From: an uncultured Fibrobacter sp.
GTDB taxonomy: Bacteria > Fibrobacterota > Fibrobacteria > Fibrobacterales > Fibrobacteraceae
Length of the DNA stretch: 64,000 nucleotides
Assembly: GCF_947166265.1 (NCBI RefSeq)
Contig: NZ_CAMVDO010000011.1
Span: 1 to 64,000 of the forward strand
Reading direction: 5' to 3'
This document shows positions 40,447 to 49,540 of this stretch, in pieces; within the stretch, counting starts at the first letter, position 1, and every line of letters begins with the position of its first letter. The notes beneath the pieces were generated by a model, which worked only from the letters and a program-made list of their open reading frames with translations, was not told the DNA's origin and searched no databases. A program made the translations under genes and the position numbers.

Positions 40447-42357
40447 ATGAAAACGGCGAAAATACATGTTTTATCCGATGAAATCATCAATAAAATTGCC
40501 GCAGGCGAGGTTATTGAGCGCCCAGCATCGGCAGTAAAGGAACTTATTGAAAACGCAATCGATGCCGGAGCCACCCGAATTCAGGTGACAATCGAAGAAG
40601 GTGGCAAGAAAAAAATCCAGGTGACCGACAACGGAAAGGGCATGAATTCCGCCGACCTGGACCTGTGTTATTTACGCCACACGACCTCTAAACTTTTTAG
40701 CGCCGACGACCTTTTTCACTTACAGACGAACGGTTTTAGAGGCGAAGCCGTTGCCTCCATCGCCGCGGTATCCAAATTAACGATTACAAGTGCAACAGAC
40801 GAAGGCGACAGTGGCCGACTCGTTTTGGAAGGCGGAAACGTTATTCGAAAAGAAGACGTTCAGGCAAGCCGCGGTACCACATTCTTAGTCGAAGACCTAT
40901 TCTACAACACCCCCGTACGCCGCACATTCCTAAGCAGCGAAACTGCCGAAAGCACGCGCATTTTTGACGTTGTCCTAAAAACCGCTATTGCACATCCTGA
41001 AATTCGCTTTGACTATAAAGTCGGCGACAAGTCCGTTTTCACGGGAGTTCCCGGAGAACTCCGCAACCGCATCGCCGAGGCAATCGGTTCAAAAATCGCA
41101 AAGGTACTCCTTCCCGTCGACTACACCGAAGCGGGCGTTCATATCTGGGGGTACATCTCCCCAACCACCGAAACGAACGGCAAGCGGAACCACCAATTTT
41201 TATTTATCCGCAACCGCCCTATCGAAAGCAAGATGATCAGCAAAGCGGTGCAGCAGGCTTACGAACCTTACGGGGCACAGTGCAAACCGGTATCTGTCCT
41301 ATTCATGGACATGCCGGATATGGAATTCGACGTAAACGTACACCCCGCCAAGAGGGAAGTCCGTTTCGCCAATCAGAACCTAGTCTTCTTGGTTGTCGCC
41401 CACGCCATTCGCGATACGTTTACAAAGAATATGGAGTCGAATTCACCGTTCATCGACTTAAGCGATGAAATCGCGGGCATTTCGCAAACGAAACCGACCG
41501 AAGTACAAGACAATCCCAAAGTTCCCTACGGCTTCGAAGAACCGATTTACAAGCCATCATCGAATTTTGCCCCAAGCCCCTCTGATTTTGCTACAAAGGA
41601 ATCCTCGGGCGACATTCCTGAAATGTCCAACCGCCAGGCAACGCCTTTTAACTACGAAAGACATCGCGAGACCCACCCCGCCGAAGACCTTGCACAGGAC
41701 ATGTTCAGCCAGCCCGAAGCAGGCAAAGTAATTTCGCTCGAAGGCCATGTAAACGAAACGCCCGCCCCCACACCACAGTGGGTTCCGCCGACTTTTTTTC
41801 AGATTGCAAACACCTATATCGCAGGTGAAGATTCCAACGGGCTCTTAGTCATCGACCAACATGCGGCACACTCGCGAGTCCTTTATGAACAAGCTCTAGA
41901 GACTCTAAAAAAAGGTTCAGCCCTCGACAGTCAGGAACTTTTGTTCCCCGAACTTCTGGACCTTTCCAAAATAGAAGTCGAAGCACTCCGAAGCGTCGAG
42001 GATCAGTTCAAGCATCTGGGATTCTACATCGAACATTTCGGCGGCGAAACCTATCAGATACGCGCGATTCCAAGCGCACTCCCGCTTTCGCGCGCCATCA
42101 AGGCGGTCAAGGACTTTCTGGATAGCATCGGCGACGAAGGTAAAGGCGAAGGCGACATGGTAAAGGTGCAAGACACCATCGCGAAAGCCTGGGCAAATAC
42201 GAACGCCTACCAGGCCGGCGACAAGCTAAAGCCCGAAGAAATGGCCGCACTCGTAAGTCAACTGATGCTCACCGAAGAGCCCCTCAAATCCCCCTACGGT
42301 CACCCGACGCTACTGCGCTTTACACTCGACGAATTGGCCAAGAAATTCAAGCGCTAG
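40447..42357 (+). CDS. mutL: DNA mismatch repair protein MutL with degenerate endonuclease motifs
   Basis: This 636-residue protein couples mismatch recognition by MutS to repair. The GHKL ATPase part (1-330) is intact: ELIENAIDAGA, DNGKGM, TSKL and GFRGEAVASI. A linker of about 120 residues, rich in Pro and Ser, follows. The dimerisation domain (about 435-636) has DQHAAHSRVLYE, where the metal-binding motif usually reads DQHAxxE; the first Glu is Ser. The later blocks are AWANTNAYQAGDKL and SPYGHPT, where nicking MutL proteins have a Cys-containing ACH-type block and CPHGRP. Nicking activity is therefore doubtful. The 3' end overlaps lpxB by 48 bases, tail to tail. Confidence 0.95.
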   Translation: MKTAKIHVLSDEIINKIAAGEVIERPASAVKELIENAIDAGATRIQVTIEEGGKKKIQVTDNGKGMNSADLDLCYLRHTTSKLFSADDLFHLQTNGFRGEAVASIAAVSKLTITSATDEGDSGRLVLEGGNVIRKEDVQASRGTTFLVEDLFYNTPVRRTFLSSETAESTRIFDVVLKTAIAHPEIRFDYKVGDKSVFTGVPGELRNRIAEAIGSKIAKVLLPVDYTEAGVHIWGYISPTTETNGKRNHQFLFIRNRPIESKMISKAVQQAYEPYGAQCKPVSVLFMDMPDMEFDVNVHPAKREVRFANQNLVFLVVAHAIRDTFTKNMESNSPFIDLSDEIAGISQTKPTEVQDNPKVPYGFEEPIYKPSSNFAPSPSDFATKESSGDIPEMSNRQATPFNYERHRETHPAEDLAQDMFSQPEAGKVISLEGHVNETPAPTPQWVPPTFFQIANTYIAGEDSNGLLVIDQHAAHSRVLYEQALETLKKGSALDSQELLFPELLDLSKIEVEALRSVEDQFKHLGFYIEHFGGETYQIRAIPSALPLSRAIKAVKDFLDSIGDEGKGEGDMVKVQDTIAKAWANTNAYQAGDKLKPEEMAALVSQLMLTEEPLKSPYGHPTLLRFTLDELAKKFKR

Positions 42358-43554
42358 CCCTTCGAGCGTTTTGCCCACCGAGAGTTTTGCGTGAAGATTC
42401 GAGGTTTCGGGTTTCAGGTTACAGGTTTCAGCCCCGTGCAAGTGAGCATTTTCCGTTCCATTCAAGCAATCATCAATTTTTTTTGCCAAGGCACATTGTT
42501 GGAAAGGGCCAAGAATATACTCAGGATACACCTGTTTTCCTAAGATGATATTGGGCAGGGCAAAATACTTTGTCCTAATAAAAATTCGCCCTAGACAATA
42601 AGTCAGCAAATCCGGCTTGGTGCAAACAACGAACGGAATGCCAGACAAGGCAAGTTCTAAAGTCGCCGTACCTGGACAGGCAAGAGCAAAGAAATAGCTG
42701 CCAAAGAACGCCCTTCGGGCTGATATTTCCGACGGCACCTCGACCACCTGCACATTCGCAAGATTCTTTAAACAATGTAAATTACAAAAATCAGTGACAA
42801 ATTCTTGAATAGGCGCCACAAGTTCACTGCGGGCACAGGCGATCGTGACCGACTCTGGAGGCTGATTCAGATTCGCGACGGTATTCAGGTAAACAGGCAA
42901 ATTACGCAACGCCTGCGACTTACGGCTCCCCGGCAATAACAGACAGCTTTGACTAGAGATTGCCGCGGTCGCAGAGATCCCTCGCAATGACGTATTTTCC
43001 TCGATGTACAATTCCGAAATCCGAATTCCGAATTCCGAATTAACGAACGGATGTTTTACGCGCACAACGTTGCAGAGAGCCTCTGCGTAAGCCCGCTCTT
43101 CAAAATCAAAGAATACCGCAAGTTTGACATAAGGGTTTTGGGCAAGAACTTTCGCACGCCCGCGTTTCCACGCCCATACCTGCGGAGGCGCCACATATAA
43201 GGCTGGCTTATGCAACTCCCCCGCCCGTTTAACCAATTTCATGTTGAAGCCGGGATAATCAATCGCAATTAGCCCCAAGCATTCCGGCGATTCAAGAGCC
43301 GATTTTAGAATTCTAAAGCTCTGACGCAGTTTCAAATATCTGGGCAACACATCGCCAAACCCCGAAACGGGCAAATTTTCAAAATCAACCAGGGGAATCA
43401 TTCCCGCATCTTGCATCCGGTGCCCGCCCGACCCCTGAACAAAAATATTTCGAAAGGCCGCATTTTCAGAAAGAAGCGCCCTTACCAAGGGTTCTCCGAT
43501 AACATCACCGGAATCTTCTCCAGCGCAAATCAGAATGTACGGCTTACACGCCAT
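42310..43554 (-). CDS. lpxB: Lipid-A-disaccharide synthase carrying repeat-derived segments
   Basis: This 414-residue enzyme joins UDP-diacyl-GlcN and lipid X in lipid A synthesis. The N-terminal ICAGEDSGDVIGEPLVRAL, the central YVAPPQVWAWKRGR, LLLPGSRKSQ and CPGTATLELAL blocks fit the family. Three segments derive from repeats: EFGIRISEL from a heptad array at 43011, SLRGISATAAIS from the palindromic repeat at 42956, and CNLKPETSNLHAK near the C terminus from the heptad array at 42401. All are in frame and in variable loops or the tail. AAAGGA lies 2 nt before the ATG, and the gene starts 6 bases after dnaE, so the two form an operon. Confidence 0.93.
   Translation of the reverse strand: MACKPYILICAGEDSGDVIGEPLVRALLSENAAFRNIFVQGSGGHRMQDAGMIPLVDFENLPVSGFGDVLPRYLKLRQSFRILKSALESPECLGLIAIDYPGFNMKLVKRAGELHKPALYVAPPQVWAWKRGRAKVLAQNPYVKLAVFFDFEERAYAEALCNVVRVKHPFVNSEFGIRISELYIEENTSLRGISATAAISSQSCLLLPGSRKSQALRNLPVYLNTVANLNQPPESVTIACARSELVAPIQEFVTDFCNLHCLKNLANVQVVEVPSEISARRAFFGSYFFALACPGTATLELALSGIPFVVCTKPDLLTYCLGRIFIRTKYFALPNIILGKQVYPEYILGPFQQCALAKKIDDCLNGTENAHLHGAETCNLKPETSNLHAKLSVGKTLEGLALEFLGQFVECKAQ
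42401..42435. repeat. Heptanucleotide array inside lpxB, 3' end
   Basis: Five 7-bp units (GAGGTTT, CGGGTTT, CAGGTTA, CAGGTTT, CAGCCCC) encode part of the LpxB tail on the minus strand. Confidence 0.8.
42956..42992 (-). repeat. Palindromic repeat inserted in lpxB
   Basis: GAGATTGCCGCGG at the left and CTCGCAATGACG at the right are the same ends as the copy at 27604. ATTGC and GCAAT pair. The reverse strand encodes LpxB residues in the loop before LLLPGSR. Confidence 0.8.
43011..43045. repeat. Heptanucleotide array inside lpxB
   Basis: ATTCCGA, AATCCGA, ATTCCGA, ATTCCGA and ATTAACG follow in phase. The minus strand encodes NSEFGIRISEL. Confidence 0.85.
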
Positions 43555-43560
43555 ATTCCT

Positions 43561-46500
43561 TTACCGTTTTGCGCGGTTAGACACCCAAATTTTCAGGACA
43601 CCCAGGTCTTTACGAAGGAACTGCAACAGTTCGGGCGTATACACCACCTTTTTATTTTTCAGGGTGAGCACATGGACATTTCCCGATTCCGTTTCGACAT
43701 GGGCCACAATTTCGCAACCGCGTTCCCCTTCGAAAGGTTCGTACTTTTCCATCGCAGAGAGCAATTTATCGCTAAACGAATCATCGACCATCGACGAATA
43801 AAGAACCATGTGAATATGGCTCACCATATCTGAACGCACGCGATCCAGCTGAATGACTTCTTCTACAATAATCTGTACGCCATCGCCCATGCGCTGCTGT
43901 TCCAGGGTTCCCTTGACAAGGACTCGGTCATCAAGCGCCACCGTATCGCGGAACTTTTCCCACAGGTCCTTCTTAAAGAACATTTCTAGGTCGCCGTGGA
44001 AATCCTGAATAGACCCCACACCAATGGTATCGCCCTTCTTGGTTTCAATAGAACGCAGCTTGGTCACGACACCGCCCACAATAACCGTACCGCCCACATG
44101 GCGCGACAGTTCTTCTTCATCCAGGGAACACGAGGTAAACCCCTGCAGTTCCGGACGGAATTCATCGAGCGGATGGCCCGAAAGGAACATGCCAAGAACG
44201 TCACGTTCCTTGTTGAGCATTTCCATCGCCGTCCATTCTTCGGCTTCTTCAAGGACCTCAGCGGAGCTATCCATCGAAGGAGCGCTTCCGCCCATATCGA
44301 AAAGCGACATCTGTCCGCGGTCCTTATCTTCTTGGAACCTCGACGCCACTTCCATGGCACGGTCTACGGTCGCCATCAGCACCGCACGGCTTCCCGGCAG
44401 TTCATCCAGGGCACCCGCCATAATCAAGCTTTCAATCAAGCGCTTGTTCATTGGCGGACGCTTTTCCTTCTGTTCGCCCTGGAATTCAGTCACGCGCTTG
44501 CAAAAATCAAAGATATCCTTAAACTTGCCGCGACGTTCGCGTTCGGCCACAATATCTTCGACAACCGCGATACCGACATTTCGAATTCCGGCAAGGCCAA
44601 ACAGAATTTTTCCATCGGGAGTTGCCACAAATTCGCCCATCGAGGCATTGATATTCGGCGAAACCACATCGATATCGAGACGCTTACATTCCAAAATAAT
44701 GGTGACGATATCTTCGGTCTTTCCCATCTTCGAGGTCATCGAAGCGGCCATGTATTCAGGCCCGTAATGAGCCTTGAGGTATGCCGTCTGGTAAGCCACG
44801 TAAGCGTAGGCCGCAGCGTGACTCTTGTTGAATGCGTATCCGCAGAACGGAAGCACCGCATTCCATACCTTTTGAATCATGTCATGGTCGTAGCCCTTTT
44901 CTTCGCACTTTCTGAAGAACTCCGGTTCGAGCTTCGCCATCTTTTCGGGCATCTTTTTCGCCATGATACGGCGAATATTGTCAGCACCACCCAGCGAATA
45001 CCCGCCCAGAATCTGGGCAAGCTTCATCACCTGTTCCTGGTACACAATCACGCCGTAAGTTTCGCCGAGGACCTGTTCCAAATCAGGATGGTAGCAGTCG
45101 ATTTCTTCCTGGCCATTCTTACGGGCAATAAAGTGCGGAATCTGGTCAATCGGCCCCGGACGATACAGGGCGTTCATAGCGATCAGGTCAAAGATTCGCG
45201 TCGGCTTCAGTTCGCGCAGGTACTTCTGCATACCCGGAGATTCAAACTGGAACACCGTCGTCGTCATTCCCTTGCCAAGCAAGTCGAACGTTTCCTTGTC
45301 ATCGAGCGGAATGTGGCCCATGTCAAGTTCTATCGAGCGATTCTTCTTGACCATGCTCACCGTATCTTGAATGATCGACAAGTTGATAAGGCCAAGGAAG
45401 TCCATCTTCAAAAGTCCGATGTCTTCGGCGTAGTGCTTGTCATACATCACCACCGGAGTATCTTCGGGGGCAGCACGGTACAAAGGCGCAAGGTTATAAA
45501 TCGGGGTCGGCGTAATCACCACGCCGCAAGCATGCACACCCGTCTGGCGCGGCAAATCTTCGAGCTTTTTAGCGATATCCCAAAGGTTCTGGTAGCTGGC
45601 GCGGCTACCAATCATCGCCTGCAAGGGTTCCGGGCTGTAACCGTCTTCCAGGTTGTTGCCCTTCTTGTCTTTACCCGTCCAAGCCTGCTTTAGGCTAAAG
45701 TTCAAGGTACGCTGCGGGAACAGCTTGGTAATCTGCTTTGCTTCGGCAGGCGGAAGTCCCAAGACGCGAGCCACGTCGGTAATCACCGCTTTGGACTTGA
45801 GCATACCGTAGGTAATAATCTGGCCCACGCATTCCTTGCCGTACTTGTCCGTCACGTACTGAATCACGCGACCGCGGTCACGGTCCGCAAAATCGGTATC
45901 GATATCCGGCATGGACACGCGTTCGGGGTTCAGGAATCGTTCAAAAAGGAGATCGAAAGTAAGCGGGTCAATGTCGGTAATACCGATAATGTAAGTGACC
46001 AGAGAACCAGCGGCAGAACCACGGCCCGGGCCCACGGGAATCCCATGTTCACGGGACCAGTTAATGAAGTCCCACACAATCAACAGGTAGCCCGCCACGT
46101 TCATGTTGCGGATACAGTTGATTTCTTTGTACATGCGCTTGCCCACATCGGTTTCGTGGGCAGGGAACTTAAAGTCTTCTTTCGGGAATCGCCACTTGAG
46201 ACGCTGATTACAAAGGTGCGTAATGTAAATGTCGGCATCGCCGCCCGGTTTACACCAACGGCGAACACTCTTGTCCCAAGCTTTCTGGTCGTCCTCATCG
46301 AAAAATTCCGGCTGAGACAAACGTTCAATTTCGGCCTTGTCTGCATCGGTCAGGGCATCTTCGGCAATTCCCTTGTCTGCACAATAGGTCGCCGTCACCT
46401 TTTTCTTTTTGTCCTTGATGACACCCTTGAGTTCGCGTTCGCGTACGACCGGATATTCCGCGTCGTATTCCGCCTTCATAATCGCCTTGATGTTCTGGTA

Positions 46501-47421
46501 TTCATCAGAGGCCAAAAAATCTTCGGGAATCTTGAATCGCGGCCAGAATTCATCGCCGATACCGGTCTTGACCGTGTAATTGCATCGTTCTGCAATCTTG
46601 ACCGTATTTTCGATGGCGCCCGGAATATTCCCGAACAGTTCCACCATTTCGGCTTCGCTGCGGAAATAGAACTTGTCCGTCGGAAAGCGCTTGTCATCAA
46701 AGCCGTTCAGGGTTTCCTTTAGCGCAATGCAGCGCAAAATCTTATGCGCCTGGGCATCTTCGGGCTTAATGTAATGAACATCGCCCACAGCTACAATTTC
46801 TCGCCCGAGTTCGCCGGCCAATTTTACATTAAACTCATTCAGCAAGCCCTGCTGCTTAACCCCATTGTCGCACACCGAAATGTACAGATGGTCGTGATCG
46901 AAAATCTTGTCGAGGGCTTCCATGTATTCACGGGCAACGCTATTGCGTCCGGCAGCCACATTCTGGCCATACTTGCTAAAAAAGTCCCCCGCAATGGCAA
47001 TAATACCTTCTTTGTGTTCCTCAACCACGGAAAGGGGAACAGACGGAATTTCAGCCCAGCGGTCGCCGTCTTCGTAACGGTAACTCACGATACGGAGCAA
47101 GTTGTAGTAGCCCTTTTCGTTTTCGACCAACAGCGTCAGGCGTTCAAAGGTAATCGGGTCTTTCTGGTTCGCACTCGAAGTGTCCACGTAAATGTGGCAC
47201 CCGTAAATCGTCTTGACCGGCGGAAGCCCCTTTTCCTTACGGCCCTTGTTCATGTCTTTTCCACGCGTCTGTATTTCAAGGACGCCAAACATAGCCGCAT
47301 GGTCGGTAAGGGCTACGGCAGGGGCGTTTTCATCGGCGGCGGCAGCCAAAATATCATCGAGACGGGCGGACGCCTGTAAAACAGAAAATTCGGAATGAAC
47401 CTGGAGGTGAACAAAAGCCAT
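43561..47421 (-). CDS. dnaE: DNA polymerase III alpha subunit
   Basis: This 1286-residue replicative polymerase is of the DnaE type: an N-terminal PHP domain (HLQVHSEFS, then ALTDHAAMFG), the polymerase core with the catalytic PDIDTDFADRDRG near residue 505, the GRGSAAGSLVTYIIGIT block just before it, and FNKSHAAAYAYVAYQTAYLKAHY further on. A helix-hairpin-helix/OB-fold tail follows (VIVGGVVTKLRSIETKKGD near 1110). Length is near normal, with a modest charged insert near residues 310-390. There is no Shine-Dalgarno site; TAAATT lies 6 nt before the ATG. It is followed after 6 bases by lpxB. Confidence 0.97.
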   Translation of the reverse strand: MAFVHLQVHSEFSVLQASARLDDILAAAADENAPAVALTDHAAMFGVLEIQTRGKDMNKGRKEKGLPPVKTIYGCHIYVDTSSANQKDPITFERLTLLVENEKGYYNLLRIVSYRYEDGDRWAEIPSVPLSVVEEHKEGIIAIAGDFFSKYGQNVAAGRNSVAREYMEALDKIFDHDHLYISVCDNGVKQQGLLNEFNVKLAGELGREIVAVGDVHYIKPEDAQAHKILRCIALKETLNGFDDKRFPTDKFYFRSEAEMVELFGNIPGAIENTVKIAERCNYTVKTGIGDEFWPRFKIPEDFLASDEYQNIKAIMKAEYDAEYPVVRERELKGVIKDKKKKVTATYCADKGIAEDALTDADKAEIERLSQPEFFDEDDQKAWDKSVRRWCKPGGDADIYITHLCNQRLKWRFPKEDFKFPAHETDVGKRMYKEINCIRNMNVAGYLLIVWDFINWSREHGIPVGPGRGSAAGSLVTYIIGITDIDPLTFDLLFERFLNPERVSMPDIDTDFADRDRGRVIQYVTDKYGKECVGQIITYGMLKSKAVITDVARVLGLPPAEAKQITKLFPQRTLNFSLKQAWTGKDKKGNNLEDGYSPEPLQAMIGSRASYQNLWDIAKKLEDLPRQTGVHACGVVITPTPIYNLAPLYRAAPEDTPVVMYDKHYAEDIGLLKMDFLGLINLSIIQDTVSMVKKNRSIELDMGHIPLDDKETFDLLGKGMTTTVFQFESPGMQKYLRELKPTRIFDLIAMNALYRPGPIDQIPHFIARKNGQEEIDCYHPDLEQVLGETYGVIVYQEQVMKLAQILGGYSLGGADNIRRIMAKKMPEKMAKLEPEFFRKCEEKGYDHDMIQKVWNAVLPFCGYAFNKSHAAAYAYVAYQTAYLKAHYGPEYMAASMTSKMGKTEDIVTIILECKRLDIDVVSPNINASMGEFVATPDGKILFGLAGIRNVGIAVVEDIVAERERRGKFKDIFDFCKRVTEFQGEQKEKRPPMNKRLIESLIMAGALDELPGSRAVLMATVDRAMEVASRFQEDKDRGQMSLFDMGGSAPSMDSSAEVLEEAEEWTAMEMLNKERDVLGMFLSGHPLDEFRPELQGFTSCSLDEEELSRHVGGTVIVGGVVTKLRSIETKKGDTIGVGSIQDFHGDLEMFFKKDLWEKFRDTVALDDRVLVKGTLEQQRMGDGVQIIVEEVIQLDRVRSDMVSHIHMVLYSSMVDDSFSDKLLSAMEKYEPFEGERGCEIVAHVETESGNVHVLTLKNKKVVYTPELLQFLRKDLGVLKIWVSNRAKR

Positions 47422-47449
47422 AACTGCAATTTAGTAAATGGAGCCTAAG

Positions 47450-47472
47450 AAAAAAGCCCGCAGCGATGCGGG
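47450..47472 (-). terminator. Terminator of the LamG lipoprotein gene
   Basis: CCCGCA-GCGA-TGCGGG, read on the minus strand, is followed by CTTTTTTCTT. It lies between the lipoprotein stop and the dnaE start. Confidence 0.88.
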
Positions 47473-47498
47473 ACTTGGTTTAAACAGGTTCTGATTTT

Positions 47499-49406
47499 TT
47501 ATTTTTTTGAATCTTCAAAGGGAATGCCAAAAATAGCCGCTCTACCCAAAGAATCATACACGACAAGCGGATAACGTTCCGTGTCTGTATAGTCTATCCA
47601 ATCAACATAACCCGAATCATGAGAATTTGAAGAGGTAATAGGATCAATCGTCGCAGTGGTGTCCACTGGGGTCAAAATCGTATCCATAGCAATCGTCGTA
47701 TCCGGTTCAAGAACCGAGGACTGATCTTCAGAATTGTAGCGAACCACATTCGAGATTCTCAGCTGGTCGTACGCACCCGAAGTTGTCATAGCTTCATTCT
47801 GACCAGGACCTTCCATGCAGCAGTCCGACTTAAATCCAATTACGAACAAGTTTTCGTAAGGATTACTGCGGCTGGCAGCTTCGTAACCTTCTGTATGAAC
47901 CATATCGGCAACCTTTTCGCCATTCACCCAAAGGCTCATAGAGCCGTTGCCCCACTGACCGGCAATCAGGTTCCAATCCTTCTTCAGTTCTACAGCACCC
48001 TTCACAAAGAAGTGCTTGTTATGATGGTTCTTCTGGAAATAAAGTTCGCTATTCTTGTAGAAGAAATGCACGCGGGCGCCATCGTTGCCGAGGAGCGTAC
48101 GGGCGGTTTCAAAGAAATCGTCATTCGGGCGGAACCAGAATTCAACCGTACCGGCAGCCATCGCATCGACCAGATTGATTCCTGTCGGAGCGACTTCACC
48201 ACTCTTCAAGGAAATCGCCTTGCCGCAAACGCCATCGACCGATTCACCTTCACGGTAGACCGTTTCAAGTTCATCTAGATAAAGAGTGGAATCGTCCATT
48301 ACAAGAGCAGGTGCGACACACTTCTTAACGGCAGCCGATGCCACCGGAACCGTAGCATTTTCAAAGTAGCGCGATCCCTGAGCCGCCAACAGCGACCACA
48401 ACGGTTGTTCCAAAGGCGCGGGCACCGTATCGATATTCAAAATCGTGTCGTCAACAATCGTATCGTTAACCAAGGTGTCATCCACCAACGAATCCTTCGG
48501 TAAAGTATCAACAACAGCCGTATCGGAACTTAAAGTATCAGGTTCAACAACGGCATCATCAGCCATCTTGTATCGCGTAATATTGGAAATGCGGAACTGG
48601 TCGAAGGAACCCGAAGTGGTCATTGCTGCATACTGGCCGGGGCCTTCCATGCAGCAGCTAGACTTGTAACCGATTACCACCAGGTTTTCAAACGGAATGC
48701 CGCGCTGAGCCGGAGCATAACCCTTGTCATGTTCCACATGGGCAATCAACTTGCCGTTAACCCACACGCTCATATAACCATCGCCCCACTGGCCCGCAAT
48801 CAGGTTCCAGTCATCGTCCTTGAGTTTTGCCTTGCCATTTACATAGTAATGCAAGTTATGATGGTTCTTCTGGAAATAGAGTTCGCCATCTTTATAGAAG
48901 AAATGAATTCGGGCGCCATCGTTACCGATAAGGGTTCGTGCATTGTCGTAAAAGTCTTCGTTCGGGCGGAACCAGAATTCTACCGTTCCGACCTTCATGG
49001 AGTCAATCAGGTTCACACCGAGAGGGGCCACCTGGCCATCTTGCAACTTAAGTGCTTTTCCGCAGACACCTTCGACCATTTCGCCTTCGTCAAACAGCGA
49101 TTCCAGTTCGTCCAAGTAGCGGGTATTTTCATCCATGGCAAGCGCCGGAGCGGCACAACGGCCATTCACAAGGGCAGAGCCACCGATAATGGGAGCCCCC
49201 TGGTCTTGAGAAAGAGAATCGAAATAGCCGGCAATGCCCAATTCATCGATTCGAGCCCACATATTCTTGGAGTCGTTTTTCTGGAATACCGAATCATCGT
49301 TAGAGATTATCTTATCTGGAGCCGGATCCGATTCGGAACATCCCCAAAGAAAGGCTCCCATAGCCACCAAAGAAGCCGAAAGCCATTTCACCATTTTTTG
49401 ACTCAT
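47499..49406 (-). CDS. Lipoprotein with two tandem LamG/concanavalin-like domains
   Basis: This protein of about 635 residues starts at the ATG at 49406, with GGAGGA 5 nt upstream, and has a lipoprotein signal (lipobox LWGC). Two very similar modules of about 200 residues follow, each with APALxMDxxTxYLDELE, GTVEFWFRPN, RTLxGNDGARxHFFYKxxELYFQKNHHN, NLIAGQWG, VNGKxxA and CCMEGPGQxxAMTTSGxxDQxRISN. They resemble LamG-like jelly-roll domains, which often bind carbohydrate. The linker between them is a Asp/Thr/Val-rich repeat (VDTLPKDSLVDDTLVNDT). The C-terminal 60 residues are unlike either. Probably a surface binding protein. Confidence 0.85.
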   Translation of the reverse strand: MSQKMVKWLSASLVAMGAFLWGCSESDPAPDKIISNDDSVFQKNDSKNMWARIDELGIAGYFDSLSQDQGAPIIGGSALVNGRCAAPALAMDENTRYLDELESLFDEGEMVEGVCGKALKLQDGQVAPLGVNLIDSMKVGTVEFWFRPNEDFYDNARTLIGNDGARIHFFYKDGELYFQKNHHNLHYYVNGKAKLKDDDWNLIAGQWGDGYMSVWVNGKLIAHVEHDKGYAPAQRGIPFENLVVIGYKSSCCMEGPGQYAAMTTSGSFDQFRISNITRYKMADDAVVEPDTLSSDTAVVDTLPKDSLVDDTLVNDTIVDDTILNIDTVPAPLEQPLWSLLAAQGSRYFENATVPVASAAVKKCVAPALVMDDSTLYLDELETVYREGESVDGVCGKAISLKSGEVAPTGINLVDAMAAGTVEFWFRPNDDFFETARTLLGNDGARVHFFYKNSELYFQKNHHNKHFFVKGAVELKKDWNLIAGQWGNGSMSLWVNGEKVADMVHTEGYEAASRSNPYENLFVIGFKSDCCMEGPGQNEAMTTSGAYDQLRISNVVRYNSEDQSSVLEPDTTIAMDTILTPVDTTATIDPITSSNSHDSGYVDWIDYTDTERYPLVVYDSLGRAAIFGIPFEDSKK

Positions 49407-49540
49407 AAAGTCCTCCATTCTTATTCGTAAGAATAATATAACAAAAATCCCTTTTATTTGCAATTTTTTTTATTTTAGATGCAATAAAAAGCACCTGTTT
49501 TGCAAAATAATGTATTTTTCGTCAAAAAAAAGCAATTTTT

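Noticed and set aside
42310-42357. Broken gene at the mutL/lpxB junction
   Set aside because: Both proteins reach their normal ends; the 48-base tail-to-tail overlap is tolerated.
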